A stretch of DNA of 6,731 nt, from positions 1 to 6,731 of the forward strand of contig JASHYW010000268.1 of NCBI GenBank assembly GCA_030042885.1, in the 5' to 3' direction. The stretch's first letter is position 1. Each line of letters opens with the position of its first letter. This document shows, piece after piece, positions 1 to 5,366 of the stretch. The DNA comes from Streptosporangiaceae bacterium (GTDB taxonomy: Bacteria > Actinomycetota > Actinomycetes > Streptosporangiales > Streptosporangiaceae). The position numbers and the translations under genes were made by a program. A model generated the notes under the pieces. The model was given only the letters and a program-made list of their open reading frames with translations, was not told the origin of the DNA and did no database searches.

Positions 1-1
1 C

Positions 2-736
<735 letters not shown>

Positions 737-737
737 C

Positions 738-767
738 CCAGGGGGGACGACTCCCCTGGAACCCCCC
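738..767 (+). repeat. GC hairpin after the amidase stop; copy A of a G/C palindrome family
   Basis: CCAGGGG at 738-744 pairs perfectly with CCCCTGG at 753-759. The stem extends inwards by one G-T and one G-C pair to leave the tetraloop ACGA (747-750). It starts two bases after the amidase stop codon, so it may end or protect that transcript, although no T-tract follows. The core GGGGGGACGAC-Y-CCCC, followed five or six bases later by CCCCCC (762-767), is also found on the opposite strand inside mshC (2021-2049), which suggests a dispersed repeat rather than only a terminator. Confidence 0.7.
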
Positions 768-815
768 GCTGCGCTCCGCGCCCCGGCTGCGGTCCTCGCC
801 GTATGACCGGCGCTC

Positions 816-836
816 ACCCGGGCGCAGGGCCCGGGT
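816..836. repeat. Perfect 7-bp inverted repeat between amidase and mshC
   Basis: ACCCGGG (816-822) and CCCGGGT (830-836) are perfect inverted repeats around a 7-base loop. The repeat lies between the copy A hairpin and the terminator-like hairpin. It has no T-tract and no recognised operator consensus. It could be part of a larger composite repeat covering 738-870. Confidence 0.5.
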
Positions 837-848
837 CCGCTGGCCGGT

Positions 849-868
849 CGGAGCTTCGCTCCGTTTCT
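849..868 (+). terminator. Terminator-like hairpin with short T-tract downstream of the amidase gene
   Basis: CGGAGC (849-854) pairs with GCTCCG (858-863) across a TTC triloop and is followed directly by TTTCT (864-868). This is the only stem in the gap with a T-run on the plus strand. It lies about 110 bases after the amidase stop and 226 bases before mshC. It is short by terminator standards and may instead be the end of a repeat element. Confidence 0.4.
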
Positions 869-903
869 CGTCGCAGCCCTCTGTAACACTTCCCATAGCC
901 CCT

Positions 904-1015
904 GCATCTGTGGCTCCCCCCGACATCCGCGGTCCCCCCGGCATCCGCGCGGTCCCCCCGGCATCCGCGCGGCCCCCCGGCATCCGCGCGGCCCCCCGGC
1001 ATCCGCGGTCCCTCC
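904..1015. repeat. Tandem repeat array (six units of 18-20 bp) upstream of mshC
   Basis: The core GGCATCCGCGCGGYCCCCCC repeats head to tail at 922-939, 940-959, 960-978, 979-997 and 998-1015. A diverged first unit lies at 904-921. Unit length varies (18, 18, 20, 19, 19, 18), differing by a GC dinucleotide and by one C in the C-run. That pattern fits slippage of non-coding DNA, since a coding repeat would keep multiples of three. Open frames across it are therefore artefacts. The array ends 79 bases before the mshC start, so it lies in that gene's leader or promoter region. No protein-binding consensus is recognised in the unit. Confidence 0.85.
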
Positions 1016-1094
1016 GCCTGCGCGGCCGGGAGGCTCTGCTTGCTCCCACGTGCCCAACCCGGAGCCCCGCGGGCCGCGCGATAACCTGGCGGAC

Positions 1095-2534
1095 ATGGAT
1101 TCATGGCGCCGTGCGGATGTTCCCGTGCTCCCGGGCAGCGGCCCGGCGCCCCGGCTGCACGACACGGCCACCGGTGCCCTGGTCCTGGCCTCGGCGGGCC
1201 CGGTCGCCACGCTATACGCCTGCGGCATCACCCCCTACGACGCGACGCACATCGGGCACGCCGCCACCTTCACTGCCTGGGACCTGCTGGTCCGCGCCTG
1301 GCTGGACGCCTCCCCGGAGGCGCCGGAAGCACCGGGGACGCCGGAGGATTCCGCGCCGCCGTCCCGGTTCACCGTGATCTACGTACAGAACGTGACCGAC
1401 GTCGACGATCCCATGCTGGAACGGGCCGCGCGGGACGGCGAGGACTGGCGCGAGCTGGCCCGCCGCGAGATACAGCAGTACCGGTCCGACATGGAGGCGC
1501 TGCGCATCCTGCCGCCCACCCACCTGGTCGGGGCGGTTGAGGCACTGCCCGTCATCGAGCGGTTCACCGCCCGGATGGCGGACCGCGGCGCCCTGTATGA
1601 CGTGGACACCGATCTTTACTTCGCCAAGTCCTCCGACCCGGCCTTCGGCGCGCTGTCCGGGCCTGGCACGCCCTCGGGGTTCGACCCCGGGCGGATGGCC
1701 GAGCTCGCCGCCGAGCGCGGCGGCGACCCGGGCCGGCCGGGGAAGAAGGACCCGCTGGATGTCCTGGTCTGGCGCGCGCAACGGCCCGGCGAGCCGGCTT
1801 GGGACTCGCGGTTCGGCCGCGGCAGGCCGGGCTGGCACGTCGAGTGCGCCGCCATCGCCACCGAGTACCTGGGCACCTCCTTCGACGTCCAGGCGGGCGG
1901 GACCGACCTGGTGTTCCCGCATCACGAGCTGAGCGCGTCGCACGCCCGGGTCGCGTTCTCGGGCGGCCCCCTCGGGGGGCCCCAGAAGGGTACGGGGGGG
2001 TTGGCACCCCCCCGTGATCAGGGGGGCTCTGGGGGGGGTCGTCCCCCCCGAGACAGCACCGTCTTCGCGCGGGTGTACGTGCACGCCGGGATGGTCAGCT
2101 ACCACGGCCAGAAGATGTCCAAGTCGCTCGGCAACCTGGTGTTCGTCAGCGCGCTGCTGGCCGGCGGCGCGGACCCGATGGCGGTCCGGATGGCGCTGCT
2201 GGCGCACCACTACCGTTCCGACTGGGAGTGGACCGACCAGGTGCTGGCCGAGGGCGACGCGCGGCTCGCTCGCTGGCGCGCCGCGCTGGGCCACGCCGCG
2301 GCGGCGACCTCGGCTGCGCCCGGCACCGCCCCGGCCGATGCGGCCCTCGAGGTCCTGGCCGGAGTCCGCGCGCGCATGCGCGACGACCTGGATACCCCGG
2401 GTGCGCTGGTCGTCGTCGATCGCTGGGCCGACCGGCTGCGGGCCGAGGCGCCGACCCGGATCGCCCCGGCTGACGTGGCTGGGGCCCGGCTGGTCAGGGA
2501 CACCGTAGACGCCCTGCTTGGCATCCGCCTGTGA
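1095..2534 (+). CDS. mshC: L-cysteine:1D-myo-inositol 2-amino-2-deoxy-alpha-D-glucopyranoside ligase (MshC), with insertions
   Basis: MshC joins cysteine to GlcN-Ins using ATP, the penultimate step of mycothiol synthesis in the cytosol. It evolved from class I cysteinyl-tRNA synthetase. The family opening DSWRRADVP-LPG is followed by YACGITPYDATHIGHA (41-56), containing a zinc-ligand Cys43 and the HIGH motif (52-55). Further marks are YVQNVTDVDDP (96-106), RPGKKDPLDVLVW (214-226), GRPGWHVEC with Cys251 (243-251), FPHHE with His276 (274-278) and KMSKS (340-344). All expected catalytic and zinc-binding positions are present. The start is ATG 1095; the upstream GTG at 1050 would add 15 non-family residues and lacks an SD at good spacing. 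The protein is 479 residues against roughly 410-420 usually. The excess lies at residues about 73-91 (Pro/Glu repeat), 289-321 (G/C palindrome insertion) and an Ala-rich stretch near 400-415. The frame is unbroken, so it is probably functional. Confidence 0.96.
   Translation: MDSWRRADVPVLPGSGPAPRLHDTATGALVLASAGPVATLYACGITPYDATHIGHAATFTAWDLLVRAWLDASPEAPEAPGTPEDSAPPSRFTVIYVQNVTDVDDPMLERAARDGEDWRELARREIQQYRSDMEALRILPPTHLVGAVEALPVIERFTARMADRGALYDVDTDLYFAKSSDPAFGALSGPGTPSGFDPGRMAELAAERGGDPGRPGKKDPLDVLVWRAQRPGEPAWDSRFGRGRPGWHVECAAIATEYLGTSFDVQAGGTDLVFPHHELSASHARVAFSGGPLGGPQKGTGGLAPPRDQGGSGGGRPPRDSTVFARVYVHAGMVSYHGQKMSKSLGNLVFVSALLAGGADPMAVRMALLAHHYRSDWEWTDQVLAEGDARLARWRAALGHAAAATSAAPGTAPADAALEVLAGVRARMRDDLDTPGALVVVDRWADRLRAEAPTRIAPADVAGARLVRDTVDALLGIRL
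1314..1349 (+). repeat. Four 9-bp tandem repeats inside mshC (PEA-type)
   Basis: Units CCGGAGGCG, CCGGAAGCA, CCGGGGACG and CCGGAGGAT run head to tail and in frame, encoding PEA-PEA-PGT-PED (residues 74-85). They form most of an insertion of about 20 residues between the helix after the HIGH motif and the conserved YVQNVTDVDD strand. MshC and CysRS relatives have a short turn there. The position suggests a surface loop that tolerates expansion. Confidence 0.75.
1961..2055. repeat. G/C-homopolymer palindromic element inserted in frame in mshC (contains copy B)
   Basis: Three stem-loops follow one another. The first is GGCCCCC/GGGGGCC (1965-1971 with 1975-1981). The second is the perfect 9-bp pair ACGGGGGGG/CCCCCCCGT (1992-2000 with 2007-2015, six-base loop). 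The third is G7/C7 around TCGT (2032-2038 with 2043-2049). Runs of six to eight G or C occur six times. The segment encodes a Gly/Pro-rich linker (residues about 289-321) between the HHELSASHA helix and the FARVYVHAGM segment; MshC relatives have only a few residues there. Base composition and homopolymers differ sharply from the rest of the gene. The third stem, read on the minus strand, shares GGGGGGACGAC-Y-CCCC and a following C6 run with 741-767. Confidence 0.8.
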
Positions 2535-2603
2535 CCTCCCCGGCCGGGCTCCTCGAGACGCCGCATCGGGCGGCCGCCTCGGCCGTCCAGACTCGGGCCG
2601 ACG
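2535..2603. other. 69-base convergent gap between mshC and the Mut7-C gene
   Basis: The two genes meet tail to tail. The gap contains only short GC palindromes (CCCGGCCGGG at 2539-2548 and GGCGGCCGCC near 2568-2577) without loops or T-tracts. No convincing intrinsic terminator is visible in the gap itself. A stronger stem lies just beyond it, inside the Mut7-C gene, at 2647-2662. Confidence 0.5.
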
Positions 2604-3377
2604 CTACCTGCTGCATTCCTGGCTGGACGAAGCCTGCTGACGCTGGCCCGCCTGAAGGCGGGAAGCGGCGACGGCGCGGATCGCCGAGTCCACGATGTCG
2701 TCGAGCTTGGTCCCGTGCGCCCCGTGCCAGTACACCCGCCCGCAGGCCGCGCAGCGCGAGAAGGCCTGGTAGGTGCGCCTGGTGCCGGGTAGCAGCAGCG
2801 GTTCGACATCGGCCTTGCGGACCGCCGCCAGCAGCCCGTTGCACGCGGTGCACCTGGTCCAGGGCGCCAGCGGCGGCGCGAACCGGTCCAGGACGTCGCG
2901 TAGCTGGTCATCGGGCCGTGCGCCGCGCACGTAGGCGCCCAGCCACAGCCTGCGGCGGCGCAGCAAGCCGCGGTCCTGGGTCAGCAGCACCCGCCGGCCC
3001 GCGTTGGCCCGCTCGATCAGGCTGTCATCGTCAAGGTCATTGGCGTAGGCGGCATCGACGCCCACCAGCCGCAGCCGCCGGGCCAGCGTGCCCAGGTGAA
3101 CATCCAGGATGAACCGCGCCGACGGCAGCGGCTGGGGCCGGCGGACCGCGCCAACCTCGGCCACGTCACCGGCGGCGAGCCGGTACCCGGCCGTCACCGG
3201 CGCGCCGCTGACCACCAGGCTGCCGACCTCGGGCAGCGGCACGCCCAGCGACTCCACCACGTGACCTAGCGACGATATCCCGTCGCAGGCCACCCGCACC
3301 TGCCCGCCCCGCTGCCGCGGCGCCAGGAAGAACCGCAGCTCGGCTGCGAACCGCACCTCCGCATCCGGTCTGGCCAC
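2604..3377 (-). CDS. Mut7-C RNase domain protein with N-terminal ubiquitin-like domain
   Basis: This is a predicted cytosolic RNase of the PIN-like Mut7-C family with a ubiquitin-fold N-terminus; its physiological RNA target is not known. From the chosen start it is 257 residues. A beta-grasp segment (AELRFFLAPRQRG at 11-23, continuing to about 80) ends in a RPQPLP linker. The Mut7-C domain starts at FILDVHLGTLARRLRL (89-104), whose Asp92 is the expected catalytic acid, followed by the acidic NDLDDDSL (113-120) and LLTQDRGLL (131-139, Asp135). A zinc ribbon follows with CTAC (176-179) and CAAC (209-212), then the family motif GRVYWHGAH. The start is GTG at 3377, chosen because homologues begin about 10 residues before ELRFFL; AGAGGG directly abuts it, which is poor spacing. 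ATG at 3434 (19 more residues) is the main alternative. Further upstream the frame looks non-coding. The last dozen or so residues, after the RAVAASRL helix, are a non-conserved Gln/Ser-rich tail. Confidence 0.92.
   Translation of the reverse strand: MARPDAEVRFAAELRFFLAPRQRGGQVRVACDGISSLGHVVESLGVPLPEVGSLVVSGAPVTAGYRLAAGDVAEVGAVRRPQPLPSARFILDVHLGTLARRLRLVGVDAAYANDLDDDSLIERANAGRRVLLTQDRGLLRRRRLWLGAYVRGARPDDQLRDVLDRFAPPLAPWTRCTACNGLLAAVRKADVEPLLLPGTRRTYQAFSRCAACGRVYWHGAHGTKLDDIVDSAIRAVAASRLQAGQRQQASSSQECSR
2647..2662. terminator. Stem-loop in the 3' end of the Mut7-C gene; possible transcription-end structure for mshC
   Basis: CCCGCCT (2647-2653) and AGGCGGG (2656-2662) form a perfect inverted repeat, in practice a 6-bp stem with loop TGAA. 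It lies 113 bases past the mshC stop and within the last codons of the opposing gene, in its poorly conserved Gln/Ser-rich tail. There is no T-tract on either side, so a terminator role is only a suggestion. Confidence 0.25.
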
Positions 3378-3591
3378 CCCTCTAGCATCCCCGCTGGCGC
3401 GGGCCTGTCCACGTGGGCCTGCCGACGAGGCCATGGGCTTCTGGCGGGTTGCGGCAGGCGTGCCCGCGCCAGATACTGAAAACCACTCCCGCGGCTGAAG
3501 CAGCCGGTTGAGCCGCATCGGCCCCAGGCGATGCCCGCCGCCGCGGGAGCGCGGCAATCGTGGGTTAGATTCGCGAGCGCTGGAGGGGGCG
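3378..3591. promoter_or_regulatory. Divergent upstream region between the Mut7-C gene and the kinase fragment
   Basis: This 214-base region must carry promoters for both directions. For the plus strand, TAGATT at 3566-3571 fits the TAnnnT actinobacterial -10 pattern and lies 21 bases before the kinase start, but no -35 box is clear. For the minus strand, the only AT-rich patch is 3470-3486 (AGATACTGAAAACCACT on the plus strand), which could hold a -10 element. A small stem CGGCTG/CAGCCG (3492-3497 with 3501-3506) is present. No tRNA or other RNA gene was seen. Confidence 0.35.
3582..3589 (+). promoter_or_regulatory. Strong ribosome binding site for the kinase fragment
   Basis: GGAGGGGG lies with its GGAGG core five bases before the GTG at 3592. 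It is one of the two best Shine-Dalgarno sequences in the window. It fixes the start of the kinase fragment and shows that the 5' end of that gene is preserved even though the rest is lost. Confidence 0.75.
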
Positions 3592-3864
3592 GTGAGCGAG
3601 GAGACCCGGGCGGCACCCGCCGTTCTCGTGCCCGGCTCGAGCATAGCTGGCTATGTGCTGGAAGAGCAGATCGGCCAGGGCGGGATGGCCGTGGTGTTCC
3701 GCGCACGTGAGGAAGGGCTGGATGCCGGGCTCACCCGCGCCGTGACGACCGGCTCGGTCGCTGCGGGCATCGCAGGGCAGCCGCCTGCCAGGGCGGCAAG
3801 CCACTGGTTGTCAAGCAACTCCGCCGGCCTGTGGATAACGCCGCGAGTTATCCACAGACGGTAA
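3592..3864 (+). pseudogene. Serine/threonine protein kinase, N-terminal fragment only (truncated)
   Basis: The first about 45 residues match the start of an actinobacterial Hanks-type kinase. After a short leader come PGSSIAGYVLEEQIG and the glycine-rich ATP loop GQGGMAVVFRARE (28-40). Intact kinases then continue with a few residues and the VALK lysine. Here the similarity stops after LDA (43-45), at about base 3726, and is replaced by 45 unrelated residues running to TAA at 3862-3864. There is no VAIK lysine, HRD, DFG or membrane segment, so it cannot be an active kinase. The tail is read through the DnaA-box palindrome, as expected for non-coding DNA that happens to be open. Promoter and RBS seem kept, so a 90-residue peptide may still be made. 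The most likely history is deletion of the kinase body; no transposase remnant is seen at the junction. Confidence 0.8.
3829..3857. promoter_or_regulatory. Inverted pair of perfect DnaA-box sequences (TTATCCACA)
   Basis: CTGTGGATAAC (3829-3839) and GTTATCCACAG (3847-3857) are perfect 11-bp inverted repeats with a 7-base spacer, GCCGCGA. Each arm contains TTATCCACA, the consensus DnaA box (minus strand 3830-3838, plus strand 3848-3856). The site lies 51 bases before the DUF4192 start codon, in the unconserved tail of the broken kinase. Its AT content stands out from the surroundings. It could bind DnaA and control the DUF4192 gene or titrate DnaA, or be a cruciform bound by another regulator. 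Two boxes alone do not make an origin, and no dnaA, dnaN or parA genes are nearby. Confidence 0.7.
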
Positions 3865-3908
3865 TTCAGGCCTGGCTGACCGTATCGACCGGGCCGCACG
3901 CTGGCGGA

Positions 3909-5207
3909 ATGAGACACGTCCTGACAGCGGGTGGCGACCATCCGCAGCAACCCCGGACCTCCCGCACTCCCCGGACCTCCAGCACTCCCCGGACCTCCAG
4001 CACTCCCCGGACCTCCCGCACTCCCCGGACCTCCAGCACTCCGCGGACCTCCCGCGGCCCGCGCACCTCCCAGGCTCCGGAGCCCAGCCTCGTCGTCCGG
4101 GCTGGCTCGCCCGCGGCCCTGCTCGCGGTCGTGCCGCACCTGCTTGGTTTCGTGCCCGAGGCGAGCCTGGTGGTGATCGGGACCGGGCCGCCTCGCGACC
4201 GCATCCGGGTCACGCTCCGATACGACCTGCCTGATCCGCCCGGTGCGGGCATTGCCGCCGACCTCGCCGCAGACGCGCTCGCCATCCTCGGCGCGCAGCG
4301 GCTGCCCGCGGCGGTGGCAGTCGGCTACGGTCCTGAGGCGCTGGTCACCCCGGTGGCCGAGGCGCTGCGGGAGGCGGCGGGCATCGCCGGGATCGCACTG
4401 CATGACGTCATGCGGGTCGAGAACGGCCGCTACTGGTCGTACCTGTGCGGCAACGAGGCGTGCTGCCCGGCCGCGGGCGTGCCGTTCGACGCGAGCGCTC
4501 ACCCCGCCTCGGCCGCCATGGCCAGCGCAGGGAAACAGGTGCTGGCCGACCGGGCCGCCGTGGCCGCCCGCGTCGCGCCGCTCGGCGGCATCGCCGCCGA
4601 ATCCATGCGGCAGGCCACCCGCCGGGCGGAGCGGCACGTCGCCCAGCTGCTCGCCAAGGTCGGCAAGTCCTCCCGGATCGGCGCCGCGCGGCGCATGATC
4701 GCCGCCGAGGGCCTGGCCGCGGTCGGCGCCATGATCGCCAGGTACCGCGGCGGCGGCCGGTTCACCACGGACTACGAGATCGCGCGGATCACGGTGGCGC
4801 TGCGCGACCTGAGGGTCAGGGATGACGCCTGGGCGCGGATGGATCCCGCGCACGCGGAGGCGCATCAGCGGCTGTGGATCGACGTGGCCCGGCGCGCGCA
4901 GCCCGGGCACGCGGCCGCGCCGGCCGCGCTGCTGGCCTTCGTGGCCTGGCAGACCGGCGACGGGGCGCTGGCCAATGTGGCGCTCGACCGGGCCCTGGCC
5001 GATGATCCCAGGTACTCGATGGCCCTGCTGCTCCGGCAGGTGATCGGCGCGGGCGCGCCGCCCGCGCTGGCCCGGCTGCCGATGACGCCCGAGGAGGTGG
5101 CCGCCAGTTACGACGGCGCCGAGGACGAGGCCTTCCCCGGTGGCGAGGACGACGACCACGACCTGGACATCGACGACCACGACCCGGACCTGGACGACGA
5201 AGGCTGA
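3909..5207 (+). CDS. DUF4192 domain-containing protein
   Basis: This belongs to an actinobacterial family of unknown function. From ATG 3909 it has 432 residues. Residues 17-57 are a low-complexity PRTS(R/S)T repeat. The DUF4192 domain begins at about 66 with SPAALLAVVPHLLGFVPEASLVVIG in place of the family's DLLAAVPYLLGFHPERSLVVVG-type opening. It continues through RYWSYLCGNEACCPAAGVPF (174-193; Cys180, Cys185, Cys186) and the ending LLAFVAWQTGDGALANVALD (341-360), then RALADDPRYS. Beyond about 404 an acidic Asp-rich tail follows. The domain is predicted cytosolic, with no signal peptide or membrane segment. The start choice matters: GTG 3831 is in frame but sits inside the DnaA-box palindrome, and the next usable start lies inside the domain, so ATG 3909 is the best option. 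Its SD is weak (GGCGGA abutting the ATG), so leaderless or weak initiation is possible. A terminator-like hairpin follows the stop. Confidence 0.93.
   Translation: MRHVLTAGGDHPQQPRTSRTPRTSSTPRTSSTPRTSRTPRTSSTPRTSRGPRTSQAPEPSLVVRAGSPAALLAVVPHLLGFVPEASLVVIGTGPPRDRIRVTLRYDLPDPPGAGIAADLAADALAILGAQRLPAAVAVGYGPEALVTPVAEALREAAGIAGIALHDVMRVENGRYWSYLCGNEACCPAAGVPFDASAHPASAAMASAGKQVLADRAAVAARVAPLGGIAAESMRQATRRAERHVAQLLAKVGKSSRIGAARRMIAAEGLAAVGAMIARYRGGGRFTTDYEIARITVALRDLRVRDDAWARMDPAHAEAHQRLWIDVARRAQPGHAAAPAALLAFVAWQTGDGALANVALDRALADDPRYSMALLLRQVIGAGAPPALARLPMTPEEVAASYDGAEDEAFPGGEDDDHDLDIDDHDPDLDDEG
3951..4076 (+). repeat. 18-bp minisatellite, seven units, in frame at the DUF4192 N-terminus
   Basis: Units CCCCGGACCTCCMGCACT run at 3951-3968, 3969-3986, 3987-4004, 4005-4022 and 4023-4040. 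The first five differ only at one base (C or A), which switches Arg to Ser. Two decayed units follow at 4041-4058 and 4059-4076. Each unit encodes six residues of the type (T/P)PRTS(R/S). Because the unit length is a multiple of three, gain or loss of units keeps the frame. The near identity of five units indicates recent expansion. Confidence 0.9.
5151..5192 (+). repeat. Two 21-bp direct repeats encoding the acidic tail of the DUF4192 protein
   Basis: GACGACCACGACCTGGACATC (5151-5171) is followed directly by a copy with a few base changes (5172-5192), then by GACGAC. They encode DDHDLDI and DDHDPDL, giving with their flanks a tail of strongly negative charge (residues about 404-432). This is another in-frame expansion at an end of the same protein. 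Confidence 0.75.
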
Positions 5208-5230
5208 GGTCACGGCCGGGCCGGCGGCGC

Positions 5231-5256
5231 GGTCGGCGGGCGCTGACCCGCCGATC
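5231..5256 (+). terminator. Hairpin after the DUF4192 gene, probable transcription end
   Basis: TCGGCGGG (5233-5240) pairs with CCCGCCGA (5247-5254) around loop CGCTGA. The stem extends outwards by a G-T and a G-C pair to 5231/5256. It begins 24 bases after the DUF4192 stop. No T-tract follows, as is common for GC-rich actinobacterial ends, so termination is inferred from position and stem strength. Confidence 0.55.
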
Positions 5257-5261
5257 CGGGT

Positions 5262-5267
5262 TACACT
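5262..5267 (+). promoter_or_regulatory. Possible -10 element (TACACT) upstream of the FAD oxidoreductase gene
   Basis: TACACT fits the TAnnnT pattern in a locally AT-richer stretch just after the DUF4192 hairpin. It would give a leader of roughly 90 bases. The nearest -35-like sequence, CTGACC at 5243-5248, is only 13 bases away, shorter than the usual 16-18, and overlaps the hairpin. This is a weak call. Confidence 0.2.
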
Positions 5268-5354
5268 GCCTGGAATGTCCGTGTGCTCAGTACGGCCCAG
5301 CGTGTGTCGGGCTTCACCGTCCGTCCCCGTCATGGATAGCAGCTTGTAACCCGT

Positions 5355-5361
5355 GGAGGAG
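5355..5361 (+). promoter_or_regulatory. Strong ribosome binding site for the FAD oxidoreductase
   Basis: GGAGGAG lies five bases before the ATG at 5367. This near-perfect Shine-Dalgarno sequence fixes the start and shows the gene has its own efficient initiation, independent of DUF4192, whose stop lies 159 bases upstream. Confidence 0.85.
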
Positions 5362-5366
5362 CCCGC

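Larger units (their letters stand above)
737..1094. other. 358-base gene-free region between amidase and mshC
   Basis: No gene is supported here; open frames in both directions are low-complexity shadows of GC-rich repeats. The region holds three stem-loops (738-759, 816-836, 849-863) and the tandem array at 904-1015. The least GC-rich stretch (about 879-912, around TGTAACACTTCCCATAG) is the most likely place for an mshC promoter, but I cannot identify convincing -35 and -10 boxes. No strong Shine-Dalgarno sequence lies at a proper distance from the mshC ATG: GGCGG at 1088-1092 is too close, and GGAG at 1061-1064 is about 30 bases away. Confidence 0.6.

Noticed and set aside
904..1015. CRISPR array
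   Set aside because: The repeats are directly adjacent with no unique spacers, and no cas gene is present.
1050..1094. Upstream GTG start for mshC
   Set aside because: It would add 15 residues not typical of MshC, and the nearest GGGAGG is 16 bases away. The family N-terminus (DSW...) starts exactly at ATG 1095.
1212..2294. 360-residue minus-strand open frame within mshC
   Set aside because: The plus strand shows all MshC motifs over the same interval. The antisense product has no recognisable domain.
3461..3550. Possible tRNA in the divergent region
   Set aside because: A small CGGCTG/CAGCCG stem is present, but there is no T-loop GTTCRA motif and no cloverleaf arrangement.
3829..3857. 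Chromosome or plasmid replication origin
   Set aside because: There are only two DnaA boxes, no AT-rich unwinding region, and no replication or partition genes nearby.
3727..3864. Transposon remnant in the tail of the kinase fragment
   Set aside because: There are no transposase motifs, terminal inverted repeats or target duplications. The only palindrome is explained by the DnaA boxes.
3831..3908. Upstream GTG start for the DUF4192 gene
   Set aside because: The codon lies inside the DnaA-box palindrome, has no RBS, and overlaps the tail of the kinase fragment. The added 26 residues look like translated non-coding DNA.
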